From contig CANOLA010000001.1 in assembly GCA_947566705.1 (NCBI GenBank), forward strand, positions 60,216 through 124,215: a stretch of DNA of 64,000 nt. Direction: 5' to 3'. Shown one piece after another: positions 45,024 to 51,855 of this stretch. Every line of letters starts with the position of its first letter. Positions within the stretch are counted from its first letter, which is position 1. Under the pieces are notes generated by a model. It was given only the letters and a program-made list of their open reading frames with translations. It was not told the origin of the DNA and ran no database searches. The DNA is from an uncultured Lachnospiraceae bacterium (GTDB lineage Bacteria; Bacillota; Clostridia; Lachnospirales; Lachnospiraceae). The translations under genes were made by a program, and so were the position numbers.

Positions 45024-45938
45024 ATGGCAGAAAACAGGACCGTACAAAATACAGCAGATGATTTTCAGAAAACTGCAGACAGGGTAAGCGCAGTAAGTAT
45101 TGTTGGAAATCTCCTGCTGTCAGCATTTAAACTTGCTGCAGGCTTATTTGCAACCTCCACCGCAATGATTTCCGACGCCATCCACTCGGCTTCCGACGTT
45201 TTTTCGAGTATTGTTGTGATTATCGGAATCCACCTTTCCTCCAGGGAATCCGATGAGGAACACCCATACGGACACGAACGGTTAGAGTGCGTGGCTGCCA
45301 TTATTCTTTCCACGGTTTTATTCGTTACGGGTATTTCCATCGGTATTTCCGCCCTGCAGACAATCGCCAGGGGACATTATGAGGATTTGAAGATTCCGGG
45401 AATTCTGGCAGGCATTGCCGCAGTCGTCTCCATTATTGTAAAGGAAGCCATGTTCTGGTACACGAAGAAAAACGCCGAAAAAATTGATTCGGCAGCACTG
45501 ATGGCGGATGCATGGCACCACCGCTCAGATGCGCTCTCTTCCATTGGGGCATTCATCGGAATTGCAGGCGCAAGGGCAGGCTTTCCGGTTCTCGATTCCA
45601 TTGCCGGACTTGTCATCTGTCTGTTTATCACAAAAGCCGCATATGACATTTTTAAGGATGCGATAGATAAAATGGTGGATCATTCATGTGATGCCGAAAC
45701 ACTGAAAAGCCTGAATGATTTTATCAGAAATATTGACGGGGTAATGGCAATTGATGATCTGCGTACCCGTGAATTCGGGAATAAAATTTATGTGGATGTG
45801 GAAATTGCAGTAGACGGAAACCTGCCGCTTTACCAGGCACATGAAATCGCTGAGCACGTACATGACCACATTGAATTCCGGTTCACAAAAGTAAAACATA
45901 TTATGGTACATGTCAACCCGTACCAGGCAAAAGAGTAA
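45024..45938 (+). CDS. Cation diffusion facilitator family transporter
   Basis: A 304-residue CDF protein exporting divalent metals. Helix 2 carries SDAIHSASDVFSS and helix 5 DAWHHRSDALSSIGAFIG, the paired Asp/His metal sites. DEEHPYGHERLE lies between. The cytoplasmic C-terminal domain ends VKHIMVHVNP. The ATG at 45024 has AGGGGG at seven bases, while the ATG at 45018 is too close. Being divergent from feoAAB suggests a role in Fe(II) or Mn(II) efflux, but specificity is not proven. Confidence 0.92.
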   Translation: MAENRTVQNTADDFQKTADRVSAVSIVGNLLLSAFKLAAGLFATSTAMISDAIHSASDVFSSIVVIIGIHLSSRESDEEHPYGHERLECVAAIILSTVLFVTGISIGISALQTIARGHYEDLKIPGILAGIAAVVSIIVKEAMFWYTKKNAEKIDSAALMADAWHHRSDALSSIGAFIGIAGARAGFPVLDSIAGLVICLFITKAAYDIFKDAIDKMVDHSCDAETLKSLNDFIRNIDGVMAIDDLRTREFGNKIYVDVEIAVDGNLPLYQAHEIAEHVHDHIEFRFTKVKHIMVHVNPYQAKE

Positions 45939-45945
45939 CATAGGC

Positions 45946-46012
45946 GTAACAGTTCAGCAGAAGGCTGAATAGTTACACAAAAACAGCAGTCAGGCAATGA
46001 CTGCTGTTTTTT
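45946..46012 (+). terminator. Double hairpin after the CDF gene
   Basis: First a GTAACAG-type stem (45946-45976), then a strong terminator: AACAGCAGTCA and TGACTGCTGTT with T6 following (45981-46012). The second stem also overlaps the stop end of the converging flavoprotein gene. Confidence 0.85.
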
Positions 46013-46017
46013 ATATT

Positions 46018-47385
46018 CTATCCTTCTTCCGCTATCAGACGTGCCACATAAACCCCGCTTGCAGATGCATGCGACAGGGAATGCGTCACGCCGCTGCCGT
46101 CCCCGATCACATAAAGTCCCGGATATCTGCACTGCAGATTTTCATCAAGTTCCACTTCCATATTATAAAACTTGACTTCCACGCCATACAAAAGAGTGTC
46201 GTCATTTGCCGTCCCCGGCGCAATCTTATCAAGCGCATAAATCATCTCCATGATACCATCTAAAATACGCTTTGGCAGCACAAGACTCAAATCGCCCGGC
46301 GTGGCTGCAAGCGTCGGGGTGACAAGTCCTTCTTTAATACGCTTTTCGTTACTTCTTCGCCCGCGCACCAGATCCCCGAACCGCTGAACGATTACACCGC
46401 CTCCCAGCATATTGGAAAGACGCGCAATGCTTTCGCCGTAACCGTTGCTGTCCTTGAACGGCTCAGAAAAATGCTTTGCAACAAGCAGTGCAAAATTAGT
46501 GTTTTCCGTGCGCAGCTTATCACTGTCATAGCTGTGTCCGTTTACGGTGACAATGCCGTTTGTGTTTTCATTGACTACCATGCCATACGGATTCATGCAG
46601 AAGGTCCGCACATTGTCCTCGAACTTTTCAGTACGGTAGACAATCTTGCTTTCATAAAGCTCATCGGTCAGATGGGAAAAAATCACTGCCGGAAGTTCCA
46701 CCCTTACCCCGATATCCACGCGGTTGGATTTCGTTGGAATTTCAAGTTCACTGCATACTTTTTCCATCCATTTGCTGCCGCTCCTCCCAACGGAAATAAT
46801 ACATTTTCCGGCTTCAAAGGATTCTTTTTCCGTTACCACCCTGTAACCGCCGTCCAGCACTTCAATGCTCTCGACCGGGGTGTCAAAGAAAAATTCAATA
46901 TGGTCTTTCATTTCCTCATAGAGATTTTCAAGCACCACATAATTGATGTCCGTTCCCAGATGGCGCACGGAGGCATCCAGAAGTTTTAATTTATTCTGCA
47001 GGCAGAGTTTCTTTAAATCCGTGCCTGCAGTGGAATACATCTTTGTTCCCTCACCCCCGTGGGAAGTATTGATATTGTCCACATACTTCATTAAATCAAA
47101 CGCCTGCTGTCTTCCGATATACTCATAAAGAGTCCCGCCAAAGTCATTTGTAATATTGTATTTTCCGTCAGAAAACGCTCCTGCACCCCCGAATCCGTTC
47201 ATAATTGCACAGCTTTTACAGCGGATACAGCTCTTTACCCGTTTTCCGTCAATTGGGCATTTTCTCTCTTTTAACGAATGTCCCGCTTCAAAGACTGCCA
47301 CTTTTAATTCCGGCTTTTTTATCATCAGTTCGTAAGCAGAGAAAATTCCTCCGGGACCTGCCCCGATTATGATAACATCATACAT
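46018..47385 (-). CDS. FAD-dependent oxidoreductase (COG2509-like)
   Basis: A 455-residue flavoprotein. The N-terminal dinucleotide fold reads MYDVIIIGAGPGGIFSAYEL, followed by a cluster of Cys (KCPIDGKRVKSCIRCKSCAIM) and GGAGAFSDGKYN. The C-terminal FAD motif is LYVIGDGSGVTHSLSHASASG. This is the family of uncharacterised FAD-dependent dehydrogenases of about 450-550 residues. The Cys-rich stretch could bind Fe-S or metal. Start supported by GGGAGGGG. Substrate unknown. Confidence 0.85.
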   Translation of the reverse strand: MYDVIIIGAGPGGIFSAYELMIKKPELKVAVFEAGHSLKERKCPIDGKRVKSCIRCKSCAIMNGFGGAGAFSDGKYNITNDFGGTLYEYIGRQQAFDLMKYVDNINTSHGGEGTKMYSTAGTDLKKLCLQNKLKLLDASVRHLGTDINYVVLENLYEEMKDHIEFFFDTPVESIEVLDGGYRVVTEKESFEAGKCIISVGRSGSKWMEKVCSELEIPTKSNRVDIGVRVELPAVIFSHLTDELYESKIVYRTEKFEDNVRTFCMNPYGMVVNENTNGIVTVNGHSYDSDKLRTENTNFALLVAKHFSEPFKDSNGYGESIARLSNMLGGGVIVQRFGDLVRGRRSNEKRIKEGLVTPTLAATPGDLSLVLPKRILDGIMEMIYALDKIAPGTANDDTLLYGVEVKFYNMEVELDENLQCRYPGLYVIGDGSGVTHSLSHASASGVYVARLIAEEG

Positions 47386-47401
47386 TGATTCCCCTCCTCC
47401 C

Positions 47402-47463
47402 AGCGGGATACGACAGCGTACATCTAAGATGTACGACAGCTTTGGTCACACATCAAGATGTGC
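47402..47463. repeat. Palindromic repeats of TGTCG type between leuA and the flavoprotein gene
   Basis: On the minus strand TGTCG precedes each of three stems: CACATC-GATGTG (47449-47462), TACATC-GATGTA (47419-47433) and TATCCCGCTGGGA. The first overlaps the leuA stop codon. The unit resembles the tandem array at 51465-51567. Confidence 0.55.
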
Positions 47464-49450
47464 GACAGGCATTCCGGTACTGTATCGGTGTCATATCAAA
47501 CGTCTTTTTAAATGTACGGTTGAAATGCTCCACATTCTGGTATCCGACCGCAAACGAAATGTTTTCCACGGTCATATTACCGTTCTTCAACAGTGTTTTT
47601 GCACGTTTCATCCGTATATGCGCCACATGTTCCCCGAATGTTTTACCGGATTTATCCTTGATATATTTGGAAATATACGGCTCTGACAGATGAAAATGCA
47701 GCGCCATGCTCTCTAAGGTTATTTCCTGGTAGTTATTCTGGATAAAGTTGAGCATTGCTGTCAGGCGCTCATCCTGCCCATCCTCTTTTTCCTCAATCTG
47801 CGGCAGCTTGTTGACCGCAACCACAAGCGCATGGACTGACGCGGTAATAATATCCTCATCCATCCCGGCGCCCCAGTAACTCTTTCCCCCGCAGGTGATG
47901 CCGACATAGGCAATCGCCTTTGATGATGAGCCATGGGAAAGCGCATGTTCCTCATAAGTGGAAAGCTCATAGCTGATTCCAAAATACTGCTTTAAGGTAT
48001 TGCTGACTGCGTCCAGGCGTCCGTTTCCATTTGCATCAACCACTGTTTTTTTTCCGCCGCAGAGAATCTCCGTTTCTGCCATGATTCCGTCGTTCTGCTT
48101 AAAATGGCAGGACTCCACGGTAAAATACGGCATTCTCTGAATATAATTCTGCTCAAAAATATCATAAACCCACTGCGGGGAAAGTTCTTTATGCTCTTCG
48201 TCCGATACCTGTTTTACGGCATAGCCGACTTCCTCACGCATCGCAGCCGGAAGGGAAATGGAAAAATTCTGCTTTAAAATATAGCTGATTCCGCCCTTGC
48301 CGGACTGGCTGTTGATGCGGATAACATCTGCATCATAGGTTCTCCCCACATCAACCGGATCAATCGGAAGATATGGAACCGTCCATGTCTTAAGATTCTT
48401 TTCCTCCCGCCATGCCATACCTTTTGCAATGGCATCCTGGTGGGAACCGGAAAAGGCGGTAAATACCAGATCCCCGGCATACGGGGTACGGTCACCCACA
48501 TGCATTCCTGTCAGTTTTTCATAGGTTTCCCGGATATGCGGCATATCTGCAAAATCAAGCAGTGGATCAATACCGTAAGAGAACATGTTCATGGCAATTG
48601 TTACGATATCCACATTTCCGGTGCGTTCCCCGTTTCCAAACAGCGTCCCTTCAATCCGGTCTGCCCCGGCAAGGATTCCAAGCTCTGCGTCGCATACGCC
48701 GCAGCCTCTGTCATTATGCGGATGAAGGCTTAAAATAACATTTTCCCTGTATTTCATATGTTTGCTCAGGTACTCAATCTGCGTTGCAAATACATGCGGC
48801 ATTGCTGTCTCAACGGTCGCCGGAATATTGATAATCGCTTTGTTTTTTTCATCCGGCTGCCACACATCCAGTACGGCATTGCAGACGTCAAGGGCGTATT
48901 CCACTTCTGTTCCGTGAAAACTCTCAGGGCTGTATTCAAAGGAAAAATCGCCGTCCGTCTCTGATGCAAGCTTTTTTAAAAGCAGCGCGCCGTTTACGGC
49001 AAGTTTCTTTATCTGTTCTTTGTCTTTTTTAAATACCTGCTCGCGCTGCGCAACAGAGGTGGAATTGTAAAGGTGGATGACTGCATGCGGCGCACCCTTT
49101 ACAGCCTCAAACGTCTTTTTGATAATATGTTCCCTCGCCTGCGTCAGCACCTGCACGGTCACATCATCCGGTATCATATCCCGCTCGATTAACGTCCGCA
49201 TAAAGATAAATTCCGTCTCGGATGCAGCCGGAAATCCGACTTCAATTTCCTTAAACCCGATATCTACAAGCATCTGGAAAAATTCAAGCTTTTCATCAAG
49301 GCTCATCGGCTCAATCAACGCCTGGTTCCCATCCCTTAAATCCACGGAACACCAGATGGGAGGTTTATCAAAATAATCCTTTTTCACCCAGTCACAGGTA
49401 TAAACAGGTGGTAAAAAATACTGTCTTTCATACTTGTCAAAATTTTTCAT
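47453..49450 (-). CDS. leuA: 2-isopropylmalate synthase fused to an AraC-type DNA-binding domain
   Basis: A 665-residue protein. Residues 1-430 are the catalytic TIM barrel of leucine biosynthesis condensing acetyl-CoA and 2-oxoisovalerate: SVDLRDGNQALIEPMS, GFKEIEVGFPAASETEF, LSLHPHNDRGCGVCDAEL (metal-binding HxH-like) and GNGERTGNVDIVT. Residues about 440-555 form the leucine-sensing dimer domain (VDANGNGRLDAVSNTL, GMDEDIITASVHALVVAVNKL). After a short Glu/Asp linker, residues about 565-665 are an AraC/XylS double helix-turn-helix: TLESMALHFHLSEPYISKYIKD and ENISFAVGYQNVEHFNRTFKK, ending TPIQYRN. There is no internal stop or restart. It could both make isopropylmalate and bind DNA. Confidence 0.93.
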   Translation of the reverse strand: MKNFDKYERQYFLPPVYTCDWVKKDYFDKPPIWCSVDLRDGNQALIEPMSLDEKLEFFQMLVDIGFKEIEVGFPAASETEFIFMRTLIERDMIPDDVTVQVLTQAREHIIKKTFEAVKGAPHAVIHLYNSTSVAQREQVFKKDKEQIKKLAVNGALLLKKLASETDGDFSFEYSPESFHGTEVEYALDVCNAVLDVWQPDEKNKAIINIPATVETAMPHVFATQIEYLSKHMKYRENVILSLHPHNDRGCGVCDAELGILAGADRIEGTLFGNGERTGNVDIVTIAMNMFSYGIDPLLDFADMPHIRETYEKLTGMHVGDRTPYAGDLVFTAFSGSHQDAIAKGMAWREEKNLKTWTVPYLPIDPVDVGRTYDADVIRINSQSGKGGISYILKQNFSISLPAAMREEVGYAVKQVSDEEHKELSPQWVYDIFEQNYIQRMPYFTVESCHFKQNDGIMAETEILCGGKKTVVDANGNGRLDAVSNTLKQYFGISYELSTYEEHALSHGSSSKAIAYVGITCGGKSYWGAGMDEDIITASVHALVVAVNKLPQIEEKEDGQDERLTAMLNFIQNNYQEITLESMALHFHLSEPYISKYIKDKSGKTFGEHVAHIRMKRAKTLLKNGNMTVENISFAVGYQNVEHFNRTFKKTFDMTPIQYRNACRTS

Positions 49451-49571
49451 TTATTGTACCATGCCGCAGGCGTGGTGCTATTTGTGACGCGCTTTTCTGC
49501 GGCACAAATAAAGATTGAAAAATCACCTGCAGCCTTTTTCCCTTCTTTTATTCTATCTTTTTTCAATCTTT
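49451..49571 (-). promoter_or_regulatory. Structured leader of leuA
   Basis: On the minus strand, in order: a 13-base arm AAAGATTGAAAAA, CTGCAGG, the matching arm TTTTTCAATCTTT, a TATTTGTG/CACAAATA stem, CCTGCGG (which can pair with CTGCAGG), then CATGGTACAATAA joined to the ATG. The last 84 bases share sequence and layout with the leader of the sufC gene. No T-box sequence or strong ribosome site was found. The gap to 49678 also holds AT-rich sequence with possible promoters. Confidence 0.55.
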
Positions 49572-49678
49572 GTACCTCTCTTCTGCTACATATTATTAAA
49601 TATCATCAACTTTTATGATATAATTTTAACATAACAGAAAGCCTTTTCCCATGATATAATTTAATCAATTTTCTTGAT

Positions 49679-50599
49679 TTATTTTAAGAATCCGCTCACA
49701 ATGCGTTCTTCTGCTTCCTGTTCGGTCAGTCCGAGCGTCATCAGTTTCAAAAGCTGCTCTCCCGCAATCTTTCCGATTGCCGCCTCATGAATCAGACTGG
49801 CATCCACGTCTGCCGCTGTAAGGTTCGGGCTGGCGGAAACCTTTGCGCTGTCCATAATAATGGAGTCGCATTCCGTATGCCCGGAGCACGGCGCATTTCC
49901 GGCAAGGGTACTGCTGAAATGCTGTGTGCTTTTATCTTTTGCAACGGTACGGCTGACAATGTTGCAGCTGCTTTCTGCCCCGTTTAACTCTGCCGTAAAC
50001 TCGGACACTGCGTTCTGTTCCCCGGTAGTAAGTACTTTTTCCTGCACCTCAAGGTTTGCGCCCGCAGCAAGTACTGCGGTGGTTTTGCGCACGGTATCGT
50101 CAATACCGGAAATCTGCGTAGCCTGAAGCTGCATGGACGCACCTTCTTCCAGATGGATTTCCGTTGTCGGATTCATCACCCGTTTGCCGCGGCCTTCGCC
50201 CTCTCCATAATGTTTTTCCACATAGCGTACTTTTGCATTTTTCCCGACAAAAAAGCGGTGTACGCCGTCATGGCTGCTCTTTTCATCGCCGCAGTTGTGA
50301 ATCCCGCATCCTGCAACAATAGTGATATCACAGTTTTCCCCCACATAAAAATCGTTGTACACGGTCTCTGTCAGTCCGCTCTGGGAAAGAACGACCGGAA
50401 TATGCACGCTCTCTTTTTTTGTTTCCGGCTTTATGATGATATCAATGCCGGATTTGTCCTCTTTTGTTACAATGTCAATGTTTGCCGTGGTGTTTCGCTC
50501 ACTGCTTTGTCCGTTGACGCGGATATTGTAAGCGCCAACCGGAAGCGCATCCAGCTCTGCCACTTCCTTTAACAGATTCTTTCCAATTTCGTCTAACAT
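49679..50599 (-). CDS. SufB/SufD family Fe-S assembly protein (SmsB-like)
   Basis: A 306-residue scaffold-type protein with the beta-helix core of SufB/SufD: HIPVVLSQSGLTETVYNDFYVGENCDITIVAG, CGIHNCGDEKSSHDGVHRFFVG, AKVRYVEKHYGEG, and a C-terminal helical end EQLLKLMTLGLTEQEAEERIV. It is shorter than SufB (about 470) and stands alone with SufC. This matches the minimal SufCB-type (SMS) systems of anaerobes, which build Fe-S clusters without SufS/SufU in the operon. It starts two bases after the sufC stop. Confidence 0.88.
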   Translation of the reverse strand: MLDEIGKNLLKEVAELDALPVGAYNIRVNGQSSERNTTANIDIVTKEDKSGIDIIIKPETKKESVHIPVVLSQSGLTETVYNDFYVGENCDITIVAGCGIHNCGDEKSSHDGVHRFFVGKNAKVRYVEKHYGEGEGRGKRVMNPTTEIHLEEGASMQLQATQISGIDDTVRKTTAVLAAGANLEVQEKVLTTGEQNAVSEFTAELNGAESSCNIVSRTVAKDKSTQHFSSTLAGNAPCSGHTECDSIIMDSAKVSASPNLTAADVDASLIHEAAIGKIAGEQLLKLMTLGLTEQEAEERIVSGFLK

Positions 50600-50601
50600 G
50601 T

Positions 50602-51330
50602 TTAATCCTCCATCTTGTCCATCAGTATGTCACAGCCCTCTCTGGACGCATCCATCAGTGTCGGCAGAATCTCCTCTTTTGTGCCGTAACGCTCCACCAG
50701 ACCATCCTTTATATAGATAATTTTATCAGCGATATTTAAAATCCGTTCCTGATGGCTGATAATTAAAACAGTGCCGTTGTGCTCACTGCGCATTTTTTCA
50801 AATACATGGATCAGGCTCTTAAAGCTCCAGAGGTCAATACCTGCCTCCGGCTCGTCAAAAACAGCAAATTTTGCGCCGCGTGCAAGAACGGATGCAATCT
50901 CAATCCGCTTCATTTCCCCGCCGGACAGGCTCGCATTCAGTTCCCTGTCAATATAATCCTTGGCACATAATCCGACTTCGGAAAGGTATTTACAGGCTTC
51001 ATTAACTGAAATGTCCTTTCCTGCCGCAATGGTAATCAGGTCCCGCACTGAAAGCCCCTTAAAACGCACCGGCTGCTGGAATGCAAGGGAGATTCCCGCC
51101 TTTGCGCGTTCCGTTACGGAATAATCAGTAATGTCCGTCCCATCCAGAAATATTTTTCCTTCCGTCGGCTTTACCAGCCCTGCAATCACCTTGGCAAGCG
51201 TGGATTTACCACCACCGTTTGGTCCGGTAATGACCACAATGTTATCATCAATCTTCAGGCTGACATCACGGAGGATTTCTTTTTCCTCCCCGTCTTCCAC
51301 CTGATATCCCACATTTTTTAACTCCAGCAT
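50602..51330 (-). CDS. sufC: SufC-type Fe-S assembly ATPase
   Basis: A 242-residue cytosolic ABC ATPase driving Fe-S scaffold assembly. Walker A GPNGGGKSTLAKVIAG, signature NASLSGGEMKRIEIASV, Walker B KFAVFDEPEAGIDLW and the switch VLIISHQER are present. The ATG at 51330 (MLELKNVGY) is taken as start. In-frame codons upstream belong to the structured leader. The ribosome site is weak, as at leuA, so initiation may depend on the leader fold. Confidence 0.92.
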   Translation of the reverse strand: MLELKNVGYQVEDGEEKEILRDVSLKIDDNIVVITGPNGGGKSTLAKVIAGLVKPTEGKIFLDGTDITDYSVTERAKAGISLAFQQPVRFKGLSVRDLITIAAGKDISVNEACKYLSEVGLCAKDYIDRELNASLSGGEMKRIEIASVLARGAKFAVFDEPEAGIDLWSFKSLIHVFEKMRSEHNGTVLIISHQERILNIADKIIYIKDGLVERYGTKEEILPTLMDASREGCDILMDKMED

Positions 51331-51408
51331 TATGATACCATGCCGCAGGCACTTTATCCTTTGTGACGCTGTACAGCACAAAGAAAGAGGAAAAAACTTC
51401 CTGCAGCT
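51331..51408 (-). promoter_or_regulatory. Structured leader of sufC, related to the leuA leader
   Basis: On the minus strand: CTGCAGG, a short T-rich spacer, TTTGTGCTGTACAGCG, TCACAAA, then GCCTGCGGCATGGTATCATA joined to the ATG. TTTGTG/CACAAA form one stem, CTGCAGG/CCTGCGG another with one G-U. The same blocks in the same order precede leuA. Confidence 0.55.
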
Positions 51409-51464
51409 TATCCTTTCTTAAAAATTGTAGACCGTTTTTCAGCCTTGTTCTTTTTTCATTTGCA

Positions 51465-51567
51465 AGGTCATATCCCTGCCGGGATACGACAACAGGTCAT
51501 ATCCTTGTCGGGATACGACAACAGGTCATATCCTTGTCGGGATACGACAACAGGTCATATCCCTGCC
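51465..51567. repeat. Tandem 29-base palindromic repeat, three full units and one partial
   Basis: Units at 51465, 51494 and 51523 with a 16-base fourth at 51552. Each reads AGGTCATATCC-TG-CGGGATACGACAAC with C/T variation in the middle. TATCC and GGATA within each unit form a small stem. Units are directly adjacent with no spacers. Confidence 0.9.
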
Positions 51568-51721
51568 ACACAGGAATATTAGCACGCTGTGCTTATTATA
51601 CCAGATTTTTCCCAATTTTCAAAACATCTATTCTGTACTTTTTTCAAACCACGGCTGAACTGTTTAGAAAGATTTTAGAATTCCCGGAAACCCCTATTTT
51701 ATCGCATTCCGCCGTCTGTTG

Positions 51722-51748
51722 TTAGCACTCATCTTGATAGAGTGCTAA
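51722..51748 (+). promoter_or_regulatory. CIRCE operator (HrcA binding site) for htpG
   Basis: TTAGCACTC, nine bases, GAGTGCTAA: a perfect match to the CIRCE consensus, ending eight bases before the -35 box. HrcA represses at CIRCE until heat stress, so htpG is placed in the class I heat-shock regulon here. Confidence 0.95.
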
Positions 51749-51755
51749 TTTTTTG

Positions 51756-51784
51756 TTGACTTTTCCCATATACCGTACTATCAT
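51756..51784 (+). promoter_or_regulatory. htpG promoter
   Basis: TTGACT (51756-51761), 17 bases, TATCAT (51779-51784), giving a leader of about 65 bases. The remaining gap 51568-51720 is AT-rich with no recognised gene. Confidence 0.75.
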
Positions 51785-51855
51785 TTGTAATAGAGCGAAA
51801 CATCTTACGGGATGTTTGAAATTATAAAAATCTGAACATAAAGGAGATGCAGAAA

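Noticed and set aside
49451-49678. T-box leucine riboswitch upstream of leuA
   Set aside because: No GGGTGGTACCGCG-type T-box sequence or specifier stem was found. The leader resembles that of sufC instead.
51465-51567. Possible CRISPR array
   Set aside because: The 29-base units are head-to-tail with no spacers between them and no cas genes are in the window.
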